In this document: in pieces, positions 32,160-42,374 of the stretch
How positions within the stretch are numbered: position 1 is the stretch's first letter
How the letters are laid out: every line of letters starts with the position of its first letter
Assembly: GCA_026390655.1 (NCBI GenBank)
Contig: JAPLFN010000127.1
Span: forward strand, 12,743 to 57,564
Direction: 5' to 3'
Length of the DNA stretch: 44,822 nt
Origin: Candidatus Kapaibacterium sp.
Lineage (GTDB): Bacteria > Bacteroidota > Ignavibacteria > Kapaibacteriales > Kapaibacteriaceae
Position numbers and translations under genes: made by a program
Notes under the pieces: generated by a model
What the model saw: the letters and a program-made list of their open reading frames with translations, nothing else
The model's database searches: none
What the model was told of the DNA's origin: nothing

Positions 32160-35100
32160 ATGGTCAAACAAATTCTACTACTTATGATCGTTCTGGGAGG
32201 CGCGTCACCTTCCCAGGGTCAGGAGAATTTGGACCTCGTACAGATGCTGCCTACTCCCGAGAGCCCAATCGTTTTCAGAGGTGAGGTTTACTGTGAGCGT
32301 TCTAAGAACACGCCTTCGGACCGACTACTAAGGATCAACTGGTTTGCACGCGGGCGGTTCATCATCGAGTCTGACTCTGCCCTCCAGGTCGGATTGGTAA
32401 ACCCTAGAACGCCGATCATGGCTCGCCTATCTGAAGCGCTTCGCCCCTTTTCAAAAGCCACGATCGCAAAAGCAACATATCGACAGAACCCAAAGGAGGT
32501 AACGCGACAATTCGTTGTGACGTTTGCCAACCCCGAAAATGTCGCTGCTGTAGAGTCAGCACTTCAGAGTGCCTCGGTCGGAACGGTCTTCTTTGTGGAT
32601 GATTGGACGTCGACAACCGGCGTCCCTAACGATCGCGTATTCGAACCCAGGCTTTCAACCGAGTATCTCTACAAGACCGGCAACAATGATGATTACTATC
32701 ACCACGCGTACAACTCCCGAACTCGAGCATGGGGACTATTCAGCATTAAAGCGCCTATGGCATGGGAGATTTCACGGGGCTCATCAGACGTGGCCATTGG
32801 CATAGTTGACAACTTTACAACCTGCAGCCCAAGCCCGGTCACAACGGATGTATCAGAAAGAACCACTGCCAACGGAACGGGTAATGTTCGCCGAATTGTC
32901 TCAACCATAACCAGCGCCTATACCGGGCTGCCGGTCAATACAGGGAACGGCGTAAATAAGAGCACCTACCCGATCAAGACCGGTCATGGCTATTCTGTTC
33001 TTGGGGCGGTCATCAGCAAGTCCGATAATGATCCGCACAACACGCCCGCACAGGGACCATCAGGTTCGGCAGTAGGCACCTGCCCCGAATGTTCGGGTGT
33101 TCTTTTCCCTCTCAATCCGCCCGACGCTACTCTATTATCCGATCCATGTCTCACTCCTTCTCCAAATGCAATAGACGGTGTGCGAGATGTTTCGCTGAGC
33201 TATGACTTTGATATGCTCGATGATTTTGATCTTGACTTTACGAACGATGCAAGTGGCAAGATGAAGCGGTTGGACGTGCTCAACTGCAGCTATGTAGGGG
33301 GTAATGGTATTCTGCATCGTCGACTCCTTCGCAATGGTGTAGCGATCGTTGCCGCCGCCGGGAATGATTGGGGTGTTGCACCCTTCGATCCAGCTGCGAC
33401 GCTTGTTATGGATCCGCAAGCCTCCAAGGACACAAAGATTCTCGCGGTCGGCTCTATTTCTGACGGCGAACTTCTTGGCTCAGACTGCGCGCCTTGGGGC
33501 ATACCTCAGGTGATGGCTCCTATCTGGAAAGGGGCTGAGAGGTTCACGGAAAAATTTGTTTTCTCTCCTGAGAACAAGAAGTTCTCACTCGAAAAGATGA
33601 AACAACGCGAGTCGTCCAAGCGTGGGTCGTATATGGACGTTGTTGCACCGGGCGGAAATGTATGGACGTTGTCCGAATCAACCGGTCAACCTGCCAGCCA
33701 AAACGGATACTCATTTCTCTCTGGCACTTCAATCTCAACGGCACTCGTAAGTGGCGTCGTCGGCATGATGTTCTCTATCAATCCCAACATGGGAGTTGAA
33801 ATGGACGCCATCACGGATTTACCTGCGGCGGGTGCTGATGGCCTCGACGTGCAACGACGAATGTATAACATCGTTACGTTCACTGCAGATAAAGTGGAAG
33901 ATCAAGATCGGACGTATTCATTTGCACTGCAAGCAAATGACGATCTGCGCAGATCATGGTCGCAACGAATGGGCTTTGGCAAGGTGAATGCTTATCGTGC
34001 CGTTGCTCATTCTATCACGCTCAAAGGCGACTACGAATACGCGGCATCATCCACTCTCGACTTCTCGGCGGAGGTGATCAACTCCAACAACATCCGCCTC
34101 ATGCATTGGGGATCGCGCATCAAGGACGGGGTTGATTGGCCCCTTACTGCACTTCGTGGCGGTACTGCAGCAGACGATGGGATTGTCGATGTTGTGAAGT
34201 ATGGCGGCCGCAGCCTGCCTGGCGAATCACACAACAATCAAGGCGTCACTCGCCTAACATCCACAGTCGCAGCGATCTCGATAACAGTTCCGGATTCTTC
34301 AACATTGTGTATTGACGGGATGCTCCTCAATGAGGGATCCGAATTCACGCACAAAGTGATCGCTACTGAATCGAACGCAACGATCCTTGCTGAAGGCCTC
34401 GTGCGCAATGTTGAGCTAGAAGGCCAATTGAAGATCGGCGATCTTGTTGTCGACGGAAATGAAGCAGACCCCGCATTACACTTTAGTAGGGCCGGAGATG
34501 TTTATGGGGTCGTGAAACTCCAACAGCGCGCCGGTTTTGTTGTTAGCGATACATTTGGCTCATGTCGTCTACGCCCGGGCTCGCACGTGAGTCTTGAAGG
34601 CATCAATGATCTCGTAGTGCGTAATGGCGGAGAGCTCGTGCTCGACCACGCATCACGCATCTCTCGCACGGCCGCTCAAGAAGTGGACGTGAACACTGGC
34701 GCAACTATGCGAGTAATGGCTGGCGTTAAAACGTCGGTCGATGTTCGGGTTCGAGTTCGTGCAGGTTCTCAATTCATCATTGAAGACTCTGCCGTTGTAT
34801 TTCTCCGCGACCTCGTCGTAGAGTCCGGCGGAACATTTATCGTCAACCCGGGCGCTCATGTGGCTTTTGGCGATTCTGTGATTGACATCAATGGTCACAT
34901 GGAAATCGTAGGTGGCACCACCGCTGATAAGCGTATTACATTGACAACGGAGATAGCTGAAAACTGCGTATTCGACGCGCGAGATCACGCCCGCATGAGC
35001 ACACGTACGCGCATCCGTGCAGTTGGAAGCACCCCCGACTGGCAGAACAGTAGCGTGTCGATACAGTACGCAGACCTCAAGAATATTGGCGTGCAACTCA

Positions 35101-36449
35101 CCAACATCGTATCCGAGCCAATCTATAACTGTGCATTCTCTATGCACAGAGATCTTCCTTCGTATGGTGCTACACCGCAATGGTCCGCAGATTCGTATAT
35201 GCTTGAAGCCACAACATCGATCAGACCAACGGATGCACCTGAGTCGTACAACTACTTGGCGGTGATCAACTCTTCATTCATCGATAGTGCGCAGGCGATT
35301 CCCATTGCTGCCTATCAAGCCCCCTACAGACAGTCGATGAAACGGTATGTATCGTCTGGCGTTTCCGGTACGAATCTTGTTCGTCTCGATGTAACCGGTT
35401 GCTCGTTCTCCTTCCTTCATGAAGGCGTTGTTTCATCGGGCAGTGCCTATTGCACCGTGAATGCGTCTGCCTTTACGGATATGGACTTTGGTGTGCGTGC
35501 GCTCTATGGACAACCACGGGTCTGCAGCAGCACGTTTACAACTGTTGAATATCCGGCAACACTGTACAATGCCGATCGTGCTTACCACAGCGACAATATG
35601 TTTGTTGGTTCACGTGTTGCTGTGCGTTTGGAAGACTGTGCAATGCAGGCGTTTCGGAACAATGACTTTGATGACTATTGGAAAGGCATTGAAGTAAACA
35701 ATGCTGTTGCGTCATTGACATCTCTACGCGAAGACGTTGCCCCATTCGAGCTTGAGATGTTCGGTCGGAATCGATTTGACGTGACAGATCCTGTACCGTT
35801 CACGAATGCCCCTGCAAATCACCCGAATCCATTCATGCGGCGCAACGATCCGGCTCTTTATGCAACTGATGTTGCAATGCTAAGCGATCTTTCTGCCGAT
35901 GGTGCCGGCGGTTTGTTCCTCGTTCGGTGTGGGCAGAATCGGTTTGGCGCCTTCACTACCTCGCACGTGGCGTATCTGCATCCAACGCAGCTGGAGATCG
36001 ACTTCTCAATCAATAACTGTAGGCCATATGCAATGGTGCGCACGTTGAATGTAGGAGCGGTGGGAGCCCCTTTGAATGTTGAAGGTATCACAGATCCGAT
36101 GTGCGGTCCGCAGATAGACGAGGACAACTGTTCCAGTGAGATCTGGCGCGATGGGCGAAACGAGATCCCTGGGGGTGAGAGTTTGAAGCGGAGGATGAAC
36201 TACGCTGCAGCGTCTGCGGATTCAGAATTCGAACAATCCCCTACTGTAAAACTCGCCATCAATATCGAGGATAGTTCGAATCTCAGACAGATCCTACAGT
36301 CAGTTCTGAAAGACTTCCTCGCTAGCGATTCATTCGTTGTCAGGGGGCTGATTGGTCAACAGACCTTGACAACATGCGGAACATACATCGTAGATATCTT
36401 GAGAGACGGCATGCTCACGCAAAGAGTCGTACTCTTGGTAACACCGTAA
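32160..36449 (+). CDS. Secreted S8 (subtilisin-like) peptidase fused to a beta-helix-like region
   Basis: Signal peptide; Asp motif VAIGIVDN, His motif KTGHGYSVLGAV, VAIVAAAGNDW, Ser motif FLSGTSISTALVSGVVG; long repetitive C-terminal region with N-S-F/C-x-F turns. C-term GTYIVDILRDGMLTQRVVLLVTP is only weakly sorting-domain-like. Confidence 0.88.
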   Translation: MVKQILLLMIVLGGASPSQGQENLDLVQMLPTPESPIVFRGEVYCERSKNTPSDRLLRINWFARGRFIIESDSALQVGLVNPRTPIMARLSEALRPFSKATIAKATYRQNPKEVTRQFVVTFANPENVAAVESALQSASVGTVFFVDDWTSTTGVPNDRVFEPRLSTEYLYKTGNNDDYYHHAYNSRTRAWGLFSIKAPMAWEISRGSSDVAIGIVDNFTTCSPSPVTTDVSERTTANGTGNVRRIVSTITSAYTGLPVNTGNGVNKSTYPIKTGHGYSVLGAVISKSDNDPHNTPAQGPSGSAVGTCPECSGVLFPLNPPDATLLSDPCLTPSPNAIDGVRDVSLSYDFDMLDDFDLDFTNDASGKMKRLDVLNCSYVGGNGILHRRLLRNGVAIVAAAGNDWGVAPFDPAATLVMDPQASKDTKILAVGSISDGELLGSDCAPWGIPQVMAPIWKGAERFTEKFVFSPENKKFSLEKMKQRESSKRGSYMDVVAPGGNVWTLSESTGQPASQNGYSFLSGTSISTALVSGVVGMMFSINPNMGVEMDAITDLPAAGADGLDVQRRMYNIVTFTADKVEDQDRTYSFALQANDDLRRSWSQRMGFGKVNAYRAVAHSITLKGDYEYAASSTLDFSAEVINSNNIRLMHWGSRIKDGVDWPLTALRGGTAADDGIVDVVKYGGRSLPGESHNNQGVTRLTSTVAAISITVPDSSTLCIDGMLLNEGSEFTHKVIATESNATILAEGLVRNVELEGQLKIGDLVVDGNEADPALHFSRAGDVYGVVKLQQRAGFVVSDTFGSCRLRPGSHVSLEGINDLVVRNGGELVLDHASRISRTAAQEVDVNTGATMRVMAGVKTSVDVRVRVRAGSQFIIEDSAVVFLRDLVVESGGTFIVNPGAHVAFGDSVIDINGHMEIVGGTTADKRITLTTEIAENCVFDARDHARMSTRTRIRAVGSTPDWQNSSVSIQYADLKNIGVQLTNIVSEPIYNCAFSMHRDLPSYGATPQWSADSYMLEATTSIRPTDAPESYNYLAVINSSFIDSAQAIPIAAYQAPYRQSMKRYVSSGVSGTNLVRLDVTGCSFSFLHEGVVSSGSAYCTVNASAFTDMDFGVRALYGQPRVCSSTFTTVEYPATLYNADRAYHSDNMFVGSRVAVRLEDCAMQAFRNNDFDDYWKGIEVNNAVASLTSLREDVAPFELEMFGRNRFDVTDPVPFTNAPANHPNPFMRRNDPALYATDVAMLSDLSADGAGGLFLVRCGQNRFGAFTTSHVAYLHPTQLEIDFSINNCRPYAMVRTLNVGAVGAPLNVEGITDPMCGPQIDEDNCSSEIWRDGRNEIPGGESLKRRMNYAAASADSEFEQSPTVKLAINIEDSSNLRQILQSVLKDFLASDSFVVRGLIGQQTLTTCGTYIVDILRDGMLTQRVVLLVTP

Positions 36450-36457
36450 CGTACTTT

Positions 36458-37240
36458 TTAGAGTACAACGCCAAACAACGCATCGATAACAAGGATGCTT
36501 GCTGCAGAGATCGTGAATGCGCGCACCGTAGAATTGCCAACGCCTTCAGCACCACCTTCGGTGTTAAAGCCAACGTGACAGCCGATCAGTGCGGTAAAGC
36601 CTCCAAAGACGAGTGACTTGAAGAGTCCTCGCATGATCTCACCGATACTGAAGAAGTTTTGCACTGATGTAAAGAAGGTGCTCACGCTAAAGTCGAACAT
36701 GAAGCTTGTGAGGATATACGCTCCGGCGAGTGCTACCACGCTGGAAAACACAGCTAGCACAGGCATCATCGTGATCGCGGCCATTACGCGTGGCATTGCT
36801 AGGTAACGGTCCTTGTCGATGGCCATCATATCAAGCGCATCGATCTGTTCTGAAACCTTCATCGTGCCGATCTGTGCCGCTATTGACCCACCAACACGTC
36901 CAGCAATAACCAAGGCCGTTAACACAGGTGTTAACTCTGTAAATACCACCGTGGCGATTGATCCACCTATGAACGGCCGGGCAATTCCGATAAGGTTGAA
37001 CTTGGCAAAAAGATTGGTCGCTTGAAGTGCTGCAATTGCGCCTGTAAATGCACCTACGAGAATAACCAGTGGCAATGAATCTGAGCCCACGATCTTCATC
37101 TGTTCCAGCACAAGTCCCCTATCCTTATAGACCCGGGGCAAATAACGAATAATGCCGACGACGAGCAGAACGATCTGCCCCACCTCGGCAAGAATACTCA
37201 GAGTGATACGGCCAATTTTGGCGAGTAACGTCGATAACAT
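36458..37240 (-). CDS. MlaE-family lipid ABC transporter permease
   Basis: GSDSLPLVILVGAFTGAIAALQA...IGIARPFIGGSIATVVFTELTPVLTALVIAGRVGGSIAAQIGTMKVSEQIDALDMMAIDKDRYLAMPRVMA. ORF track extends to 37288; Met at 37240 is more plausible. Confidence 0.95.
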   Translation of the reverse strand: MLSTLLAKIGRITLSILAEVGQIVLLVVGIIRYLPRVYKDRGLVLEQMKIVGSDSLPLVILVGAFTGAIAALQATNLFAKFNLIGIARPFIGGSIATVVFTELTPVLTALVIAGRVGGSIAAQIGTMKVSEQIDALDMMAIDKDRYLAMPRVMAAITMMPVLAVFSSVVALAGAYILTSFMFDFSVSTFFTSVQNFFSIGEIMRGLFKSLVFGGFTALIGCHVGFNTEGGAEGVGNSTVRAFTISAASILVIDALFGVVL

Positions 37241-37318
37241 CCTGCAATCTACGACGATGCCCATCGCCACAAGCGTGACGACGGGCATCGAAAGTATACT
37301 GAGCCGAATTTTCTATGA

Positions 37319-38050
37319 TCAGCCGCGACCGCCCGGAGGTGTGTTTCCGCCACCGTGGCCTGTTGTGTCTCCACCCTTGTGCGTTGTATCACGACCACCA
37401 CCACCTGGGTTTTGAGGATTGTCTTTTCCGCCCTTGCGTGACTCGACCCAACGCTTGAGAATCGCTGTTTGCTCCGGCGTGAGGATTTCGCTGAGACCAC
37501 GGAGGAATGCATCATCGCATGACTTCATAGCTTTGCGTGCTTCTTCGCGACCTGGCAGTGCCTTGAGGGCTTGACGTGTACGCTCACTGATTGCGCGGAG
37601 TTGTGCACGAGCTTCATCACGTGTTAGAGTGCCGTCCTTGACTTGTTGTTTTACAGCTTCTGCTGCCGTACGTGCGGCTGAGATGATCTCTTTTTCTGCA
37701 GCGCGTAGGCTTTCGAGGGCTGCACTGACACACTCACGATGTGAGGCAAGTAGACCTTCAACTGCCGCTTGTTGATCAGCTGTGAGGTTCAGGTGCTTGA
37801 GAAGTTCGGCAAACGGGTTGCGTACTGGCTTGCCCTTGTTTGGATCGGGGCGCTCGGACATCATCATGTCCATGGTGGCGTCATTGATCTCCGTCGGCGT
37901 AGCATTGAGGTCAAACGATGTTGTCTGACGTTGCGTAAGACCCATTGGATCTTCCGGTGTTACGCCACTGTCGGAACATGCCGTTAGACCCAAGGCCAAG
38001 GCTGTAAATGTTGCTACGGCAAGTGCCGCCCAAACATTCTGCTTTTTCAT
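37319..38050 (-). CDS. Lipoprotein with Spy/CpxP LTXXQ-like motifs
   Basis: MKKQNVWAALAVATFTALALGLTACSDSG lipobox; LNLTADQQAAVEGLLASHRECVSAALESL...EILTPEQTAILKRW; low-complexity Gly/His/Pro C-terminus. Confidence 0.75.
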   Translation of the reverse strand: MKKQNVWAALAVATFTALALGLTACSDSGVTPEDPMGLTQRQTTSFDLNATPTEINDATMDMMMSERPDPNKGKPVRNPFAELLKHLNLTADQQAAVEGLLASHRECVSAALESLRAAEKEIISAARTAAEAVKQQVKDGTLTRDEARAQLRAISERTRQALKALPGREEARKAMKSCDDAFLRGLSEILTPEQTAILKRWVESRKGGKDNPQNPGGGGRDTTHKGGDTTGHGGGNTPPGGRG

Positions 38051-38097
38051 GATATTCTCCGTCAAAAATTGATAAGAAAACGTTATTGCCCTGTGTT

Positions 38098-38112
38098 GCA
38101 GTCTGAGACTGC
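38098..38112. promoter_or_regulatory. Perfect inverted repeat GCAGTC-TGA-GACTGC in divergent intergenic region
   Basis: Read directly; 6-bp arms, 3-bp spacer, 48 bp upstream of the Spy-like gene start. Operator role speculative. Confidence 0.3.
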
Positions 38113-38278
38113 GGAATTGTCTGGCACGTTTAATGGGGCTTGATAATCTCCGCATTCCCGTGCTCTGGAGGGAAGAACCCAACACCTTTCACGGCGTTAC
38201 AGCATTTATAAAAAATACAGCTTCTACCCGTAAAAAGTTGGCATTTAGGTAACATGCAGGCTGCTGAGTAGGTCTGGC

Positions 38279-41200
38279 ATGCACACAATGGACGCCTCTA
38301 TGCGACTTTTCCTGTCTTCTCTCTTGGTTTTAGCCCTTTTTTCAACGTTCGGCGCCTCGGCAGGACTACTTCCCGGTCAAGATGCCTACATAATCCGACG
38401 TGCGGCGATTTCTCTGCCAAACGGGGTGGATAGGCCCGCAATGGTGTCGGTTGTACGTCGCCCTACTATTGGGACGTATATCCCCGGCATGCTTATGGTT
38501 AAGACCCGAGAAGCCCACGGTGTGGCACGCCAACAGCTTTCGATCGACGGCAGCATTGCGAACCAGGCGTTAGCCCCTTTGAATGTGCACGACATTTCTT
38601 CTGCGTACACAACCCTCAATGATGGCGACCTAGCACGACAGTTAGGACTTGACCGAGTCTACCAAATACAGTACAACGAGGGAATCGACCCGTTCGACGC
38701 TTGTGCGCGCCTCATGGACAACCCGGACATCGAGTATGCGGTACCTATGTATGTGCAGAAGCTGAGTTTCGCTCCAAATGACCCACGCTATAGTCAACAA
38801 CCATGGATGAGCTCCATGAAGGTCGACAGGGCCTGGGACGTAGCAAAGGGCGCCACAACTGTCCTTATCGCTATTGTTGACTCGGGTACAGACTGGCAAC
38901 ACGAAGACCTTAATGGCAACATCTGGATGAATCCCAAGGAGATCGCAGGCAATGGAATCGACGACGATTCTAACGGCTACGTCGATGATATTCGAGGATG
39001 GGATTTCGTTGGGAACATTTCTCAAGCCGACGCGCAAAACGGAATTCTTCGTCCGGATAACGACCCACGCGTGAGTGGAACGATCACTGATGGCAATGGC
39101 CACGGAACCGTTGTAGGGGGCTGTGCAGGCGCCGTGACAAATAACGCAAAAGGCGTCGCTAGCACTGGCTTCAACTGTCGGATCATTCCTATCAAATGCG
39201 GTTCCGACAACCCAAACTTTGGTGGGATCGTTCGCGGGTATGAGGCAATCATGTATGCCGCCGATCTTGGCGCCCACATCATCAACTGCTCTTGGGGTGG
39301 ATATGATGCCAGTGCGAGCGACCAAGACGCTATAGATTATGCCACCGCAAAAGGATCACTTGTTGTTGCTGCCTCCGGCAACGATTGCGTAAACAACGAT
39401 ATCTATTTACACTCCCCTTCAAGCCTAGCAGGAGTGCTCTCGGTGGGTTCATGTTCCGTGTCAGACCAGGTTTCGGGCTTCTCTAACTACGGTATGAATG
39501 TAGACGTGTATGCTCCAGGTGAAGGCATCCTTAGCACGTATCCAAACAATCAATATCGGGCCCTTACCGGGACTTCGTTTTCCAGTCCATTAACCTCTGG
39601 TATTGCTGGTCTCGTGAAGGCTGTCCATCCGGACTGGACACCTGAGATGATCACGGCTCAGATACGCGGAACGGCAGACCCACTTGTTGGCGTTACGCCT
39701 GATACAAAGCCTCGCTATTGGGGTAGAGTGAATGCCGAACGTGCCGTAAAAGTCAACACTACATTTACTAGTGGCGAGCGTATGCCCGGCTTACTCATGA
39801 AGGGGCTTGAAATAGGCGGGTCTGCGTCTGGCAGCATCACATCGTTCAATCGGACAACAGTGAAGTTCATCATAAAAAACGTTCTCTCCGATGCGTCCAA
39901 TGTCCTGGTAAGTCCTCGTCTCTTGTCCGGCAACGTGCAGTACTTCGGCACTCCTTCAATTTCGATGGGTTCTATTCCACACAACGGAGAAGTCTCGGGT
40001 ACGTTCGACGTACAACTGGATCCCAACTTTCCGTGGTATGAATCAACCATTAATGTAAGTCTAACCATCGGCAGTGGCTCGTATAGCAACTTTGAAGTTG
40101 TGAACGTGCCCGTCAACCTTCCGACGACAAACACATTTTCTGCACTGGTTCAGGTTCCATCTTCGAACTGGGAGTTGGTTGACTACACATCAGACGGAAC
40201 ACTTTTTGCCACGGGGACATTGTTTGGTCAACGTGCAATGATCCTCGGCACTCAGAGCGGCTCTGGTGGATACGTAGCCACCCCCTTTGTTGTCGACGCT
40301 CTTGAGGCAGTAAACTCAACCACGATTCTCATCGGCGGGCTTTCTAGCAGCGTGCCAACGATCTCCCGTTCAACAACGAACGGAAACTCGTGGAGCGCGT
40401 CAAATGTCGGCTCTTACATGGCATCTGTTGAAGGCGTTCGAATGTTCGACACACAGAACGGCATGGCGCTAGGCAACCCTATCGCCGGGAAGTTCGGTCT
40501 CAGCCGCTCAACAACAGGAGGCGCTTCTTGGGTGTCCTCCACTGGAGCTCCTCTAGCTAATGGTAGTGAAAGGATCGTTCGCGGGTCCATGTTCTTCCGT
40601 GGCGATGCAACGTGGTTCGGCACAACTACGGGCCGTGTTATATCGTCACTCAACAAGGGTCAGACGTGGGATCAAGGCTCGATAGGCGTCAACGGTGCTG
40701 TGATAATCAACGTCGCTTTCAGCGACAGTTCAAATGGGATCGTTCTTTATAGAACGAGCAATGCAAATGGAGCCCCTTATCGGATTGCATCCTCAGTGAA
40801 TGGCGGAGCAAGCTGGAAGGCTGGCGCTGCTGATCTATCAGTTGGCTTTACTCCCGTGCGCGTAGATGCCGGGCATAAGCACCATCTTCTCATTGGTGCA
40901 AACGGAGAAGTCTTAGGTTCCGACAACAATGGCGCCATTTGGCAGACAATACTTACAAAGTCTGCCGGACCGGTTCTTGCAACGCAGGCACTCACTCTTG
41001 ATCGGCCCGCACTCTTTATGGGTGGGACCTATGTTTCACTCTTGGAGTATCGGTACTCGGGACCCAATGGCACAAAGTTGCCGGAGTTTACAACCACACA
41101 GGTTGGTTTCGGCGTAATGACCTCGGGTCAATCCAAGACACGTACCGCAACAATTCGCAACGTCGGAACCAGCGATATAACCGTTTCAAAGTATGAAACG

Positions 41201-41659
41201 GTCTCCGATGCAAGCACGCCCGTGGACGCGTTTTCAATCACTGCGGCACCAAAAACAACGATCGGTGCTGGCAGCAGTGTATCTGTTCCTCTTAAGTGTA
41301 CGGCAACAGATACCGGCACCTATACCGGCAAACTCCGCGTCACTTCAGATGGAGCGCCAAGTGTTATTGAATTACCACTTTTCGCCCTGGTCTCGCCTGC
41401 TGTTTCTGTTGAAGAAGACAACACTGCAATCGGGCCTGTAATCGTGTGGCCAAATCCGGCAACTTCCAGTATCTCCATCAGAGCCTACGCGTCAATGCAG
41501 GCAACAATTTTCGCACTTGATGGAACTGTTGTGTATCAAGGCTCAATCGAACCTGGTACAGTTTCTCTCGACGTTCGTTCTCTAGCCGCAGGGACATACA
41601 ACCTCATTCTCTTTCACGGCTATGGAATGCGATCAGTGCCGATAGTGATCTCGCGGTAG
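38279..41659 (+). CDS. Secreted S8 (subtilisin-like) peptidase with BNR-like and Hydin/DUF1573-like segments and T9SS sorting domain
   Basis: VLIAIVDSGTDWQHEDL, GNGHGTVVGGCAGA, SLVVAASGND, ALTGTSFSSPLTSGIAGL; STTNGNSWSASNVG / STTGGASWVSS; VGFGVMTSGQSKTRTATIRNVGTSDI; C-term VIVWPNPATSSISIRAY...LAAGTYNLILF. Confidence 0.94.
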   Translation: MHTMDASMRLFLSSLLVLALFSTFGASAGLLPGQDAYIIRRAAISLPNGVDRPAMVSVVRRPTIGTYIPGMLMVKTREAHGVARQQLSIDGSIANQALAPLNVHDISSAYTTLNDGDLARQLGLDRVYQIQYNEGIDPFDACARLMDNPDIEYAVPMYVQKLSFAPNDPRYSQQPWMSSMKVDRAWDVAKGATTVLIAIVDSGTDWQHEDLNGNIWMNPKEIAGNGIDDDSNGYVDDIRGWDFVGNISQADAQNGILRPDNDPRVSGTITDGNGHGTVVGGCAGAVTNNAKGVASTGFNCRIIPIKCGSDNPNFGGIVRGYEAIMYAADLGAHIINCSWGGYDASASDQDAIDYATAKGSLVVAASGNDCVNNDIYLHSPSSLAGVLSVGSCSVSDQVSGFSNYGMNVDVYAPGEGILSTYPNNQYRALTGTSFSSPLTSGIAGLVKAVHPDWTPEMITAQIRGTADPLVGVTPDTKPRYWGRVNAERAVKVNTTFTSGERMPGLLMKGLEIGGSASGSITSFNRTTVKFIIKNVLSDASNVLVSPRLLSGNVQYFGTPSISMGSIPHNGEVSGTFDVQLDPNFPWYESTINVSLTIGSGSYSNFEVVNVPVNLPTTNTFSALVQVPSSNWELVDYTSDGTLFATGTLFGQRAMILGTQSGSGGYVATPFVVDALEAVNSTTILIGGLSSSVPTISRSTTNGNSWSASNVGSYMASVEGVRMFDTQNGMALGNPIAGKFGLSRSTTGGASWVSSTGAPLANGSERIVRGSMFFRGDATWFGTTTGRVISSLNKGQTWDQGSIGVNGAVIINVAFSDSSNGIVLYRTSNANGAPYRIASSVNGGASWKAGAADLSVGFTPVRVDAGHKHHLLIGANGEVLGSDNNGAIWQTILTKSAGPVLATQALTLDRPALFMGGTYVSLLEYRYSGPNGTKLPEFTTTQVGFGVMTSGQSKTRTATIRNVGTSDITVSKYETVSDASTPVDAFSITAAPKTTIGAGSSVSVPLKCTATDTGTYTGKLRVTSDGAPSVIELPLFALVSPAVSVEEDNTAIGPVIVWPNPATSSISIRAYASMQATIFALDGTVVYQGSIEPGTVSLDVRSLAAGTYNLILFHGYGMRSVPIVISR

Positions 41660-41679
41660 AACTCGGATCTACCGAGATC
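41647..41679. terminator. Bidirectional terminator-like hairpin between convergent genes
   Basis: GATCTC(GC)GGTAGA-ACTCGGA-TCTACCGAGATC: 12-bp stem with a 2-nt bulge; contains the stop codon of the + CDS and reaches the stop of the - CDS. Confidence 0.65.
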
Positions 41680-42373
41680 ACATAAAGCTACTTTTGGCAC
41701 CGCTATCGTTGGTGTCGGAGAAGCCCCCTGAAGAAACGTAACCAAGACTACGACGTCGTCGGTTGCGGAGCCAAACGTAGACGATAAAGATCACACCGCC
41801 AATAAGAAGGAGTGTGAAGAACAGCGTTCCCCATTGGAAGGTCCCGGGATAGATCGCCGTTGTTCCGTCCGGATTCATCGCCGTGTATGGTCGAGAGTAG
41901 TAATACGCCGGATGGAATGGCGTGCTCCAGTACCACGGCATAGTGCCCATCATGTAGCCCATCATGAATCCGTCGCCCATCCCACCATAGCGGTTCACGG
42001 TGTAATTCGTTGAGCCGTTCGAACTCGGAACAGTTTGCCGCGTCGATGCTCGGGGCGCACCGTAGCGAGAAGTGTAATCGCTTGACGAGCTCATCCGTGA
42101 GCCCCCGAACGAGTTACGCATTGCAGGAGCATTGCCGTAGCGAGTCGATGAAGATCCCGACCTAGGGGCACCACCATAGCCGCCTGGTGACGATCTGCGA
42201 GACCCACCAAACGAACCACCACCAGAACATGGTGAAGAATATCCTCGGCTACCTCCGCGACTTCCACCAAACGAGCCACCGCCGCGGCGTTGCGCGATTG
42301 TATCTAGGGGAAGTACCATCGTGAACAGTGCCACGATGAGAGCAACAAGGGCTATTGTACGGCGGGTTTTCAT
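41678..42373 (-). CDS. Putative membrane/secreted protein, Gly/Ser/Arg-rich with C-terminal TM and basic tail
   Basis: Signal MKTRRTIALVALIVALFTMVLPLDTIAQ; RRGGGSFGGSRGGSRGYSS; TM LFFTLLLIGGVIFIVYVWL followed by RNRRRR. Confidence 0.75.
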   Translation of the reverse strand: MKTRRTIALVALIVALFTMVLPLDTIAQRRGGGSFGGSRGGSRGYSSPCSGGGSFGGSRRSSPGGYGGAPRSGSSSTRYGNAPAMRNSFGGSRMSSSSDYTSRYGAPRASTRQTVPSSNGSTNYTVNRYGGMGDGFMMGYMMGTMPWYWSTPFHPAYYYSRPYTAMNPDGTTAIYPGTFQWGTLFFTLLLIGGVIFIVYVWLRNRRRRSLGYVSSGGFSDTNDSGAKSSFM

Positions 42374-42374
42374 G

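Noticed and set aside
34653-35180. 175-aa minus-strand ORF inside the subtilase/beta-helix gene
   Set aside because: Overlaps a convincing long CDS completely; composition typical of antisense shadow ORFs.
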